Source: a sulfur-oxidizing endosymbiont of Gigantopelta aegis (lineage in GTDB: Bacteria > Pseudomonadota > Gammaproteobacteria > GRL18). From it: a DNA stretch of 64,000 nucleotides. Positions 29,764 through 37,353 of the stretch are shown piece by piece; position 1 is the stretch's first letter; the number at the start of each line of letters is the position of its first letter. The DNA lies in assembly GCF_016097415.1 (NCBI RefSeq), contig NZ_JAEHGE010000001.1, positions 1,098,914 to 1,162,913 of the forward strand, written 5' to 3'. The notes beneath the pieces were generated by a model. It worked only from the letters and a program-made list of their open reading frames with translations, ran no database searches and was not told the DNA's origin. Position numbers and translations under genes: made by a program.

Positions 29764-29973
29764 TTAACGTTTCCAAGAAGAATTTTTTTCTTCGTGAGCC
29801 ATGTCTAAAACTTGAACTGCTTTTTCCATGAAATCATCTTTATAAGTCTCTAATGCATGACCAGCACCAGGATTAAAATAGTCATCAGGGTGCATACCAT
29901 TTTCATTTTCATATTTGATGAATTTAGTTTGCATGTCGATTAGTTCTTTGATTAGTTCTGCTTTAGTGCTCAT
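29764..29973 (-). CDS. Small hypothetical protein in the dsr accessory cluster
   Basis: 69 residues, highly charged, helical in appearance, no signal peptide and no cysteine. It contains NGMHPDDYFNPGAGHALETYKD, an unusual central stretch. I do not recognise the family. A clear ribosome site (GGAGAC) precedes the ATG, and a terminator-like hairpin follows. It lies between the DsrC-like gene and dsrN, all on one strand, which suggests a sulfur-related role without proving one. Confidence 0.65.
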   Translation of the reverse strand: MSTKAELIKELIDMQTKFIKYENENGMHPDDYFNPGAGHALETYKDDFMEKAVQVLDMAHEEKNSSWKR

Positions 29974-30016
29974 TTCATGTCTCCAAAGTACTGAATTATA
30001 GTCAGTGATAAGCTAA

Positions 30017-30031
30017 ATTATGTGACATAAT
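30017..30031. promoter_or_regulatory. Palindrome ATTATGT-G-ACATAAT upstream of the small gene
   Basis: Perfect 7-bp arms around a single G, 44 bases upstream of the ATG at 29973. The half TGTGACAT also occurs at 32217-32224 upstream of dsrA. It could be an operator. Confidence 0.4.
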
Positions 30032-30118
30032 ATATCTGAGAAAGCGCTAATATACTATATCTATAAAAGGGTAGTATCTAAATAGGGTAGCAGCTATCGA
30101 AAATAGTGCAAATGCGGT

Positions 30119-30457
30119 TTAATAACCACCTTTACGTTTACTTTCTGGTAAGCCTGAAATACGGCCACCTTGTTTGCTTGGATCTTGTGGAAACAGATTA
30201 TACAAATCCTTAGAACCAATTTTTTCGTTCCATTTAGCGCCCATTTCTTTAATCAAGGCACGGGTATTAGGATTTTTTCCACCATTATTTAAGTACTGAT
30301 CACGTAGGAAGTTAATTAAATCCCAGTGCTTATCCGTTAATTCGATATCTTCATCGGCTGCCATTTTCTTTGCAAGATCTTCACTCCAATCAGTGATATC
30401 AACCAGGTAACCGTTAGCGGTTGTTTCAATATCTTTACCATTAATAGTAATAGCCAT
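30119..30457 (-). CDS. DsrC/TusE-family paralogue lacking all cysteines (RspA-like)
   Basis: 112 residues, clearly homologous to the DsrC at 36051-36386: GKDIETTANGYLVDITDWSED, DKHWDLINFLRDQYLNNG, DLYNLFPQDPSKQGGRISGLP. The C-terminal arm ends PESKRKGGY where true DsrC has the two redox cysteines. No cysteine is present anywhere, so it cannot carry a persulfide or trisulfide. Members of the DsrC family without both cysteines have been proposed to be regulatory (RspA). The gene stands alone between the small gene and the Cas6-like gene. A role in controlling dsr genes is inference. Confidence 0.85.
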   Translation of the reverse strand: MAITINGKDIETTANGYLVDITDWSEDLAKKMAADEDIELTDKHWDLINFLRDQYLNNGGKNPNTRALIKEMGAKWNEKIGSKDLYNLFPQDPSKQGGRISGLPESKRKGGY

Positions 30458-30685
30458 TAAATCTGCTCCGTAAATTCTTTTATTAAAAAATAATAAATCT
30501 TATATTTATGTGATTAAATTGTTTAAATATCAATTGCTTGAAGAACAAATAACAATGTTATAAAAAACAATCATTAAAATTTGTAAATTAGTAATAATTT
30601 AAGTGGATAAATAATATAATTACTTACCCATAAAATACACCCCTCAAAAGAGATAGGATGGTGTTTATTTGCTCATTTAAACAAA

Positions 30686-31369
30686 TTATTCGTCATTGAC
30701 GGCAGTAATCCCTTTTTGCGGGATAAAAATACCACAACCATAACTATAATAATCGCCCACTCCATTTTCCTGTAAAATAATAGATTCTTCCGGTGATATA
30801 TCAGCAATCATTAAACTTCGGGTTTTTATGTGACCGTTATTGCCTTTTAGATAGTGCGATTTACCACAGAGCATTTTTCTTGCGGTAATACCTAAAGCAA
30901 GGATTTGCTTGTGAACCTGATGCAAAAAAGCTTCTTCATCATCATCGGTATCAGGAATATGCACATGGCGGGCAACAATCGTCGTTATAGTGCTGAGTAA
31001 CTGACGGTCGGAGACACCAAAGGTTAATTCATCCCCATCGATGGAAATTGTTTTCCCGCTTATTGCTTGTAAATCAAGTTCACGGCTTTTAGGAATACGT
31101 ATTTTAAGGCGAGTTCTACGTGATAACTGTATCACCTCATCGGCAAAATCATCCGTTCGATTCCAGCCATTACCTGATTGAGGAATATAGATATGGTGGA
31201 TTGCGGCTTGGGGTTCATCTATAAACCAGGGCAGTAATTCAGTAATTGCATTGGTTAACATCCAAGCGTGATCGAGCTTAATCTGTTTGCAGCTGAGCTT
31301 AAAAGAAAGATCAATTACATTGTCAGGAGCTATATAATCGTTCGGTTTATCTTCATCACTCCAAAACAT
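30686..31369 (-). CDS. Cas6/Cmx6-like protein (type I-MYXAN Cas6 family) without a CRISPR array
   Basis: About 227 residues from the ATG at 31369, chosen for the AGAG ribosome site upstream; an in-frame ATG at 31429 gives 247. Segments match my memory of the Cmx6 family: LDHAWMLTNAITELLPWFIDEP, GNGWNRTDDFADEVIQLSRRTRLKIRIPKSR, LTFGVSDRQLLSTITTIVARHV, ITARKMLCGKSHY, HIKTRSLMIADISPEESIILQENG, and a glycine-rich end, GCGIFIPQKGI. Cas6 cuts CRISPR RNA, but no repeats, cas genes or array are visible in the window. The neighbours are dsr-related, so the protein may process another RNA or be a domesticated relative. Family call fairly secure, function open. Confidence 0.7.
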   Translation of the reverse strand: MFWSDEDKPNDYIAPDNVIDLSFKLSCKQIKLDHAWMLTNAITELLPWFIDEPQAAIHHIYIPQSGNGWNRTDDFADEVIQLSRRTRLKIRIPKSRELDLQAISGKTISIDGDELTFGVSDRQLLSTITTIVARHVHIPDTDDDEEAFLHQVHKQILALGITARKMLCGKSHYLKGNNGHIKTRSLMIADISPEESIILQENGVGDYYSYGCGIFIPQKGITAVNDE

Positions 31370-31460
31370 GATATTATTCTCTTCGTTTTTATAAATAAAA
31401 ATTTTAAATTCGCGAGCTACTATTAACAAGCAACTTATTTGCTATCGTTAGATATCAACT

Positions 31461-31480
31461 ATCTTAGCCTAGGCTAAGAT
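31461..31480. promoter_or_regulatory. Perfect 20-bp palindrome between the 61-residue gene and the Cas6-like gene
   Basis: ATCTTAGCCTAGGCTAAGAT is fully self-complementary. It lies 92 bases upstream of the Cas6-like ATG, with no T-tract on either side. Near-repeats of TGCTAACTAT flank it at 31480-31506. As DNA it could bind a dimeric regulator; as RNA it would form a hairpin in the leader of the Cas6-like transcript. Confidence 0.5.
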
Positions 31481-31529
31481 GCTAACTATAATAAGTGCTA
31501 ACTATTTAAGCTACTAACGACTGTAAGTG

Positions 31530-31715
31530 CTAGGGGCTGGTAAATTTAGCTTCTAAATCGGATTCCCATTCATCAGGTGTATCTGGGTAGGGGGGCTTAA
31601 TATCGATATCAAAAAACATCTCACCTTCTTTTGCTTTAACTTTAATTAATTTAATCAAATCAGCATAGGTCTCTAATTGATGGTTCTGAATTAAAACTTC
31701 ACTTAATATTAACAT
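31530..31715 (-). CDS. Small hypothetical protein upstream of the Cas6-like gene
   Basis: 61 residues, acidic, with a short N-terminal amphipathic stretch and KPPYPDTPDEWESDLEAKF near the end. No cysteine or signal peptide, and no family recognised. It is the most upstream gene of the minus-strand accessory cluster and lies about 160 bases from the Cas6-like start. A purine-rich stretch precedes the ATG. It could be a regulator or a partner of the neighbouring gene, but nothing in the sequence decides this. Confidence 0.5.
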   Translation of the reverse strand: MLILSEVLIQNHQLETYADLIKLIKVKAKEGEMFFDIDIKPPYPDTPDEWESDLEAKFTSP

Positions 31716-32348
31716 AGAAAAATACTCAACTTTTAATTAGTTAGCAATAAATAGGATTAAAGCCCTTAAATTTCAAGTGTTTTAATGAATAAATTCTATA
31801 TTAGAAGTGATTAATTGAGTTTAATTGATATTCATCAGTAATAGATTAGCGTTTACTGATGTATAATTTCCTTGCTAAAGATATTTTAGTGAGCAAATCT
31901 AAGATAAATATTGAAATAAAGCTAAAATAAATAGCTGAGATGCTTTGGAAATGCTGTGGCATCTATCACTAAAATATTCTTGAATTTGTTTCAAGTTGTT
32001 GATATACAAAAAGATTTAAAGTTGAAAAATTTGTGGTTTAGAATGAACTATCCCTTAGTGGATAGTGGTGGGGTGTCATACCTCCCAAAGGAAGGGTTTT
32101 ATAGTTTATTATTAAGTCCTAAAATTCACTCCATTGTTTTTGTCCGCCTTGTCAAAAATTGATTTATCGTGTATCTTTGCAAGGCTAAAGTTTATGTTTT
32201 TTTAACCACGTTTATGTGTGACATTGTCTTAATGTTAACTCAGGTTTTAATGTCAACTAAGCTGGTTTAAAAACAAATGTTAAAATTTTTAAAAGATTAC
32301 TAAACGATATTTTGTTAGTAGCACCAAATTTACCTAAGGGAGAAAACC
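31716..32348. promoter_or_regulatory. Divergent intergenic region between the accessory cluster and dsrA
   Basis: 633 AT-rich bases with no convincing gene. It should hold the dsr operon promoter on the plus strand and the start of the minus-strand cluster. Visible marks are TGTGACAT at 32217-32224, two TTAAC/TGTCAAC-like motifs at about 32229-32260, and the ribosome site TAAGGGAG just before the GTG of dsrA. A 68-residue open frame at 31956-32162 lacks support. Confidence 0.55.
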
Positions 32349-33608
32349 GTGCCTAAAGTAACGATCTATGATACTCCGATGCTAGATGAGTTGGAAAATG
32401 GCGAATGGCCTAGCTTTATTACAGCGTTTAAACGCTTAAGAGATGACCATCCAAATGAGCGCATTAATTCAATGGTTGGCGGACTATTAGGCCAACTGGA
32501 ACATTCCTACGAAACTCGTATGGGTTGGTGGAAAGGTGGAACAGTTTCTGTCTTCGGTTATGGCGGTGGTATTATTCCTCGTTTCTCTGAAGTGGCTGAA
32601 CACTTCCCTGAGTCAAAAGAATTCCACACAGTACGTGTACAGCCACCTGCGGGCAACTTCTACACTGCTGACATCCTGAATCAATTAGCTGACGATTGGG
32701 AAGCTCACGGTTCTGGTTTGCAAACATTCCACGGTCAGACTGGTAACATCATGTTTATCGGTGCAACCACGGATGAAATGCAACCATTCTTTGACAAAGT
32801 TAACTCCTATGGTTGGGATTTAGGTGGTGCTGGACCTTGTGTTCGTACTGCAATGGCCTGTGTTGGTGCTGCTCGTTGTGAACATTCTTGTACTAACGAA
32901 CACGGCATGATGCGTCACTTGGTTAACGAATTCCAAGATGACCTGCACAGACCTGCTCTACCTTACAAATTTAAAGTAAAAGTCTCTGGTTGTCCTAACG
33001 ACTGTACCAATGCCATTGAACGTGCTGATATGGCCGTGATTGGTATTTGGCGTGATGAGATGAAAGTTGACCAAACAGAAGTGAAAGCATTTGTTGCTGA
33101 CAAAGGCCGTGACTACGTTATTGATAATGTCACTGACCGTTGCCCTACCAATGCCATTAAACTGGCAGATGATGACACTTTAGTGGTTAACAACAAAGAA
33201 TGTGTTCGTTGTATGCATTGTATCAATGTTATGACTAAAGCCTTAGCGCCTGGTGATGACAAGGGTGTGACCATCCTAATCGGTGGTAAGCGTACCCTGA
33301 AAATTGGTGACATGATGGGTACTGTTGTCGCACCTTTCTTGAAAGTAGACACCATGGAAGAAATCGAATATCTGGTTGAACTGACTGGTGAAATGATTGA
33401 TTTCTTCGCAGAAAATGCTTTAGAGCATGAACGTACCGGTGAAATGATTGAGCGTATCGGCCTGGTTAACTACCTTGAAGGTATCGGTCTTGACTTAGAT
33501 CCCAACATGGTTAGCGAACCTCGTCAGTGTTCATACGTACGTATGGATGGCTGGGACGAAGAAGTTAAAAAGTGGTATGACAAAAAAGCTGAAGCCGCAA
33601 CTGCTTAA
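32349..33608 (+). CDS. dsrA: DsrA, reverse dissimilatory sulfite reductase alpha subunit
   Basis: 419 residues starting at GTG behind TAAGGGAG. The sirohaem/[4Fe-4S] site is visible as CVGAARC followed by GCPNDC, i.e. CX5C...CX3C. A ferredoxin domain with CVRCMHC lies near residues 265-300. With DsrB it forms the alpha2beta2 enzyme; in sulfur oxidisers it works in the oxidative direction, releasing sulfite from DsrC-bound sulfur. The oxidative type is inferred from the dsrEFH and dsrL genes in the same operon, which are markers of sulfur oxidisers. First gene of a 12-gene operon; all frames are intact. Confidence 0.97.
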   Translation: MPKVTIYDTPMLDELENGEWPSFITAFKRLRDDHPNERINSMVGGLLGQLEHSYETRMGWWKGGTVSVFGYGGGIIPRFSEVAEHFPESKEFHTVRVQPPAGNFYTADILNQLADDWEAHGSGLQTFHGQTGNIMFIGATTDEMQPFFDKVNSYGWDLGGAGPCVRTAMACVGAARCEHSCTNEHGMMRHLVNEFQDDLHRPALPYKFKVKVSGCPNDCTNAIERADMAVIGIWRDEMKVDQTEVKAFVADKGRDYVIDNVTDRCPTNAIKLADDDTLVVNNKECVRCMHCINVMTKALAPGDDKGVTILIGGKRTLKIGDMMGTVVAPFLKVDTMEEIEYLVELTGEMIDFFAENALEHERTGEMIERIGLVNYLEGIGLDLDPNMVSEPRQCSYVRMDGWDEEVKKWYDKKAEAATA

Positions 33609-33633
33609 AGCTAAGTATCATTCAATGACTTTG

Positions 33634-33661
33634 TTCAACGTTGCTTGATGGTGGCGTTGAA
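33634..33661 (+). other. Intercistronic stem-loop between dsrA and dsrB
   Basis: Arms TTCAACG and CGTTGAA enclose a 14-base loop 25 bases after the dsrA stop. There is no T-tract, so it is more likely a processing or stability structure than a terminator. Confidence 0.5.
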
Positions 33662-33735
33662 AAGTTAATAAGTTAAGTATTTCAGGAGGGCATACCTCTT
33701 GAATATGAACAAGTTTGTTAGAATAGGAACTTAAA

Positions 33736-34812
33736 ATGGCTGCAAAAAAACCTAAAATGCCTATCGAATCTGGCGCACCAGATGGATTCCAGTATATGCA
33801 TCCAACAATGCGTAGAAACTTCGGATTGTGGAAATATCATGAAAGACCACGTCCAGGCGTACTAAAGCACGTTGCTCATAGTGGTGACGAAATCTACACG
33901 ATTCGTGTTGGTACTGCGCGTATTCTTGATGTTTACACTTTACGTGAAATCACTCGCATCGCTAATGAATTAGGCGACGGATTTATCCGTTTCACTATTC
34001 GTTCTAACCTTGAATATATGGTTGATAGCGAAGCAAAAGTAGCTCCAATGATCGAAGCGATTGAAAAAGCGGGTCTGATTGTTGGTGGTACCGGTCCTAC
34101 CATTACTTCTCCTTCCCACACTCAGGGTTGGATTCACTGTGATATCCCTGGTTCTGATGCATCCGGTGTTGTTAAGTCAATGATGGATGAATTGGTAACA
34201 GAATTTAAACGTGAAGAAATGCCTAACCGTGTTCATATCACGACTTCTTGTTGTCAGATTAACTGTGGTGGTCAAGGCGACATCGCGATTAACATTCAAC
34301 ATACTAAACCACCTAAAATTGCTCACGACTTAGTTGCTAATGCTTGTGAACGTCCAACAGTTGTTGCACGTTGCCCAGTTGCTGCGATTCGTCCCGCAAT
34401 GGTTGATGGTAAGCCTACACTTGAAGTAGACGAGAAGAAATGTATCTGTTGTGGTGCCTGTTATCCTCCTTGTCCTCCAATGTTGATTAATGATGCGGTT
34501 CATACAACTCTAGCTATCTGGGTTGGTGGTAACCACTCAAATGCACGTGGCAAGCCTACGTTCCAGAAGTTAGTTGCTGCTGGCATTCCTAACAACCCAC
34601 CACGCTGGCCTGAAGCCACTGCTTTAGTTAAGCGTATCTTGAAAGTCTACAAAGAAGACGGTAAAGATTGGGAACGTATGAATGATTGGATTGAAAGAAT
34701 TGGTTGGTTCGGTTTCTTCGAAAAAACCGGTCTACCTTTCACAAAATTCCACATTGATGACTGGAGAGGCGCGCGTAACAGCTTAAACGCTTCTACACAT
34801 ATCAACTTCTAA
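33736..34812 (+). CDS. dsrB: DsrB, reverse dissimilatory sulfite reductase beta subunit
   Basis: 358 residues. Sirohaem-site cysteines are seen in TTSCCQINCGGQGD and VVARCPVAAIRP. A ferredoxin insert follows (CICCGACYPPCPP). The N-terminal GAPDGFQYMHPTMRRNFGLWKYHE is characteristic of DsrB. It lies 127 bases after dsrA with a stem-loop between them, so the ratio to dsrA may be adjusted at RNA level. Confidence 0.97.
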   Translation: MAAKKPKMPIESGAPDGFQYMHPTMRRNFGLWKYHERPRPGVLKHVAHSGDEIYTIRVGTARILDVYTLREITRIANELGDGFIRFTIRSNLEYMVDSEAKVAPMIEAIEKAGLIVGGTGPTITSPSHTQGWIHCDIPGSDASGVVKSMMDELVTEFKREEMPNRVHITTSCCQINCGGQGDIAINIQHTKPPKIAHDLVANACERPTVVARCPVAAIRPAMVDGKPTLEVDEKKCICCGACYPPCPPMLINDAVHTTLAIWVGGNHSNARGKPTFQKLVAAGIPNNPPRWPEATALVKRILKVYKEDGKDWERMNDWIERIGWFGFFEKTGLPFTKFHIDDWRGARNSLNASTHINF

Positions 34813-34818
34813 TTGATC

Positions 34819-34865
34819 GAGGTTCTAATATGTTATTGCCTTTGGCTAGTAGCGTATTAGAACTC
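34819..34865 (+). other. Intercistronic stem-loop between dsrB and dsrE
   Basis: GAGGTTCTAATA pairs with TATTAGAACTC with one bulged G, around a 24-base loop. No T-tract follows. It sits between the catalytic dsrAB genes and the sulfur-relay genes. Confidence 0.55.
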
Positions 34866-34881
34866 AATAGGTAAATCTTTA

Positions 34882-35274
34882 ATGAAATTTACATTATTAG
34901 TTAATGAAGGACCTTATCAGCATCAAGCATCGGATACCGCGTATCAGTTTGCTAAAGCTGCAATAGAAAAAGGTCATGAAATATATCGTGTGTTCTTTTA
35001 TAACGATGGAGTCAATAACGCGACTCGTTTAGCAATCCCACCCCAGGATGACCGTAATGTAACGGAAAACTGGGCTGCTTTAGCTAAGGAACATGAATTG
35101 GATATGGTTGTTTGTATTGCTGCTGCACAGCGTCGAGGCATGATAGATGCTGACGAAGCTGGAAGACAAGGCAAAGATGCTGATAACATCCATCCTGCTT
35201 TTCGTATTTCTGGTTTAGGCCAGTTAGTCGAAGGTGGAATCCAGGCTGATCGTTTATTAACATTTGGTGATTAA
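34882..35274 (+). CDS. dsrE: DsrE, sulfurtransferase subunit of DsrEFH
   Basis: 130 residues, TusD-like. The persulfide-carrying cysteine is Cys78 (DMVVCIAAAQRRG), the same position as in A. vinosum DsrE. DsrE2F2H2 is a cytoplasmic hexamer that passes persulfide sulfur to DsrC. Presence of dsrEFH marks the oxidative pathway. Together with dsrF (11-base gap) and dsrH (14-base gap) it forms a tight sub-operon. Confidence 0.96.
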   Translation: MKFTLLVNEGPYQHQASDTAYQFAKAAIEKGHEIYRVFFYNDGVNNATRLAIPPQDDRNVTENWAALAKEHELDMVVCIAAAQRRGMIDADEAGRQGKDADNIHPAFRISGLGQLVEGGIQADRLLTFGD

Positions 35275-35285
35275 GAGGAATAAAT

Positions 35286-35696
35286 ATGAGTGAGAGCATA
35301 AAGAAATTCATGTTTGTGAACACTAAAGCACCGTATGGTACCGTTTACGCATTAGAATCATTAGAAGTTGTTTTAATTAGTGCTGCGTTTGACCAAGCTG
35401 TTAGTCTTGTTTTTTGTGACGACGGCGTGTTTCAAATATCAAACAATCAAAACACAGAAGCTTCTGGCATGAAAAACTTTTCACCAGCGTATAAAGCACT
35501 GGGTGACTACGACATCAACAAAATATATGTTGAGACTGAGTCTTTAGAAGAACGTGGTTTAACTTTGGACAACATCATGGCGTTGACGTATGAAGACGAA
35601 GATGATGATTGGGCTGAAAAATCATCCATAATACCTATTACACGCGCTGAGCTTGCTGATCTGATGGACGAGCAAGACGTAGTAATTAGTTCATAA
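35286..35696 (+). CDS. dsrF: DsrF, subunit of DsrEFH sulfur-relay complex
   Basis: 136 residues, TusC-like, with KKFMFVNTKAPYGTVYALESLEVVL at the start, the DsrF/TusC pattern. One cysteine is present (LVFCDDGVF). In the known hexamer DsrF is structural and its cysteine is not the main sulfur carrier. It has an AGAGGAA ribosome site and is directly flanked by dsrE and dsrH. Confidence 0.95.
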   Translation: MSESIKKFMFVNTKAPYGTVYALESLEVVLISAAFDQAVSLVFCDDGVFQISNNQNTEASGMKNFSPAYKALGDYDINKIYVETESLEERGLTLDNIMALTYEDEDDDWAEKSSIIPITRAELADLMDEQDVVISS

Positions 35697-35710
35697 GGGG
35701 AGATGACACA

Positions 35711-36019
35711 ATGGCAATGTTACACACTGTAAATAAATCACCTTTTGAACGCAATTCACTGAACTCGTGTTTATCTAAATCAAAAGAAGGTTCTACTATT
35801 CTTTTGATTGAAGATGCGGTTGTTGGTGCGTTAAAAGGTACTATTGTTGCGGATAAATTAACTGCTGCAGTAGCAAGCAAAAACGTATGTGTTCTAGGTT
35901 CAGATTTGAATACACGCGGTTTTACAGAAGCCGATATAATTGACGGAATTAAGATCGTTGATTACGCTGGTTTCGTTGATCTGGTAGCCGAGCACTCAAA
36001 CGTGCAGTCTTGGCTGTAA
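35711..36019 (+). CDS. dsrH: DsrH, subunit of DsrEFH sulfur-relay complex
   Basis: 102 residues, TusB-like: MLHTVNKSPFERNSLNSCLSK, then LIEDAVVGAL. Cys20 is at the conserved position. It completes the DsrEFH hexamer that hands sulfur to DsrC, whose gene follows 31 bases on. Confidence 0.95.
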   Translation: MAMLHTVNKSPFERNSLNSCLSKSKEGSTILLIEDAVVGALKGTIVADKLTAAVASKNVCVLGSDLNTRGFTEADIIDGIKIVDYAGFVDLVAEHSNVQSWL

Positions 36020-36050
36020 TTTTATAAAATTTTATATTGGAGTTTAAACA

Positions 36051-36386
36051 ATGGCTACTATTTCTGTAGAAGGTAAAGACATCGAAGTTGATGAGGAAGG
36101 TTATCTGGTTGATCTGAGTCAGTGGTTCCCTGCAGTTGCTTCTGTAATGGCTGAAATTGATGAAGTTGAAATGGGTGATGATCACTGGGATATCATTAAT
36201 TTCCTTCGCGAGTACTATGAAGAGTATCAAATTGCTCCAGCAGTACGCGTTTTAACTAAGGCTGTTGCTAAGAAATTAGGTAAGGAAAAAGGTAATTCTA
36301 AGTATCTTTATGAATTATTCCCTTACGGCCCTGGTAAACAAGCATGTAAATTTGCTGGTCTTCCTAAGCCAACAGGTTGTGTATAA
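36051..36386 (+). CDS. dsrC: DsrC, sulfur carrier protein with both C-terminal cysteines
   Basis: 111 residues. The mobile C-terminal arm KQACKFAGLPKPTGCV holds Cys99 and Cys110, the pair that forms the trisulfide substrate of DsrMKJOP and DsrAB. The body (EGYLVDLSQWFPAVASVMAE, DDHWDIINFLREYYEEYQ, LYELFPYGPG) is canonical. Two very strong stem-loops follow directly, probably raising dsrC mRNA stability or limiting read-through. A cysteine-less paralogue lies at 30119-30457. Confidence 0.97.
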   Translation: MATISVEGKDIEVDEEGYLVDLSQWFPAVASVMAEIDEVEMGDDHWDIINFLREYYEEYQIAPAVRVLTKAVAKKLGKEKGNSKYLYELFPYGPGKQACKFAGLPKPTGCV

Positions 36387-36410
36387 GCACAATTCCTAAA
36401 CTGATATCTG

Positions 36411-36507
36411 TTGCTTAATGCCTTCTTGCTCTAAAGTATTAAGGCATTAAGCAATAGATAATCATGTATAAGAACCTATTTTATTTATAGCACAGGTTCT
36501 TATACAT
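36411..36507 (+). terminator. Two consecutive strong stem-loops after dsrC
   Basis: Stem 1: TTGCTTAATGCCTT (36411-36424) pairs perfectly with AAGGCATTAAGCAA (36441-36454). Stem 2: ATGTATAAGAACCT (36464-36477) pairs perfectly with AGGTTCTTATACAT (36494-36507). Neither has a clean T-tract, so partial termination, RNA processing or 3'-end protection of dsrC mRNA are the likely roles. Confidence 0.75.
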
Positions 36508-36539
36508 TATATTAAAAATATTATTAATGGGTAGGTAAT

Positions 36540-37283
36540 ATGTCAGCGTTTTATGCGCTACTTTTTACAGTGGCTTTTCTTGTCCTAGTTATAGGACTGA
36601 CGAAAAAAATTATTCAATATTCACGCGTGCCTGCACCGTTGAAAATACCCATTACACCAGCGCCTTTGACAAAAGGTGGTGTGGCTATTCGACTGGCTAA
36701 AGAAGCAATCTTATTTGCTGCCTTATTCCGCTCAAACAAATGGACATGGCTATTTGGCTGGATGTTCCATATGAGTTTGTTTGTGGTACTGATCATACAC
36801 TTACGTTATTTCATACAAGATGTGCCTACATGGCTTGTCTTATTACAACCCATTGGCAAATATGCTGCTTTTACCATGTTTATTGGTTTAACAGGGCTAT
36901 TGGTTCGTCGCTTATTCGTCGCTCGAATTAAGTATATTTCTGCGCCATCTGACTATCTATGGTTACTGATGCTGATGGTGATTGCGCTAACGGGTATCGT
37001 AATGCGCTTTGTTTCTCACACAGATATTGTTGCTGTGAAAGAATTTGCTTTAGGTTTGATTTATTTTAACTGGCAAACTCTGCCAAGCGATATTGTCTTA
37101 TGGGTTCACCTGTTTTTAGTTGCACTGCTGATGATATTGTTACCTTTTAGTAAGTTATTACATATCCCTGGTTTGTTTTTTGCTCCAACACGTAATCAAG
37201 TTGATAACCCACGTGAAAAGAGACATATCGCACCATGGGCTGCAGAATTAGATGCAGAAAAAAATAAAGTTCAACCTAAATAA
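36540..37283 (+). CDS. dsrM: DsrM, haem b membrane subunit of DsrMKJOP
   Basis: 247 residues, NarI-like, with five to six membrane helices (ALLFTVAFLVLVIGLT, MSLFVVLIIHLRYF, LMLMVIALTGIVMRFVSH, VHLFLVALLMILLPFSKLLHIPG). Histidines in the helices would bind two haems b. It exchanges electrons between the quinone pool and DsrK. The start is GTAGGTAAT-ATG behind the double stem-loop. Confidence 0.93.
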   Translation: MSAFYALLFTVAFLVLVIGLTKKIIQYSRVPAPLKIPITPAPLTKGGVAIRLAKEAILFAALFRSNKWTWLFGWMFHMSLFVVLIIHLRYFIQDVPTWLVLLQPIGKYAAFTMFIGLTGLLVRRLFVARIKYISAPSDYLWLLMLMVIALTGIVMRFVSHTDIVAVKEFALGLIYFNWQTLPSDIVLWVHLFLVALLMILLPFSKLLHIPGLFFAPTRNQVDNPREKRHIAPWAAELDAEKNKVQPK

Positions 37284-37353
37284 GAATTAAGTAATGGCTG
37301 CCATTCATAATGGATGGTCGTTATTTCTGAGAATTTTTTGAGGATTTAGACAA

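Noticed and set aside
31956-32162. 68-residue open frame upstream of dsrA
   Set aside because: No good ribosome site, no recognisable motif, and the region is AT-rich promoter-type DNA; more likely chance.
34882-36386. TusBCD-TusE tRNA thiolation genes instead of dsrEFHC
   Set aside because: DsrE Cys78, both C-terminal cysteines of DsrC and the position between dsrAB and dsrMKLJOP fit sulfur oxidation.
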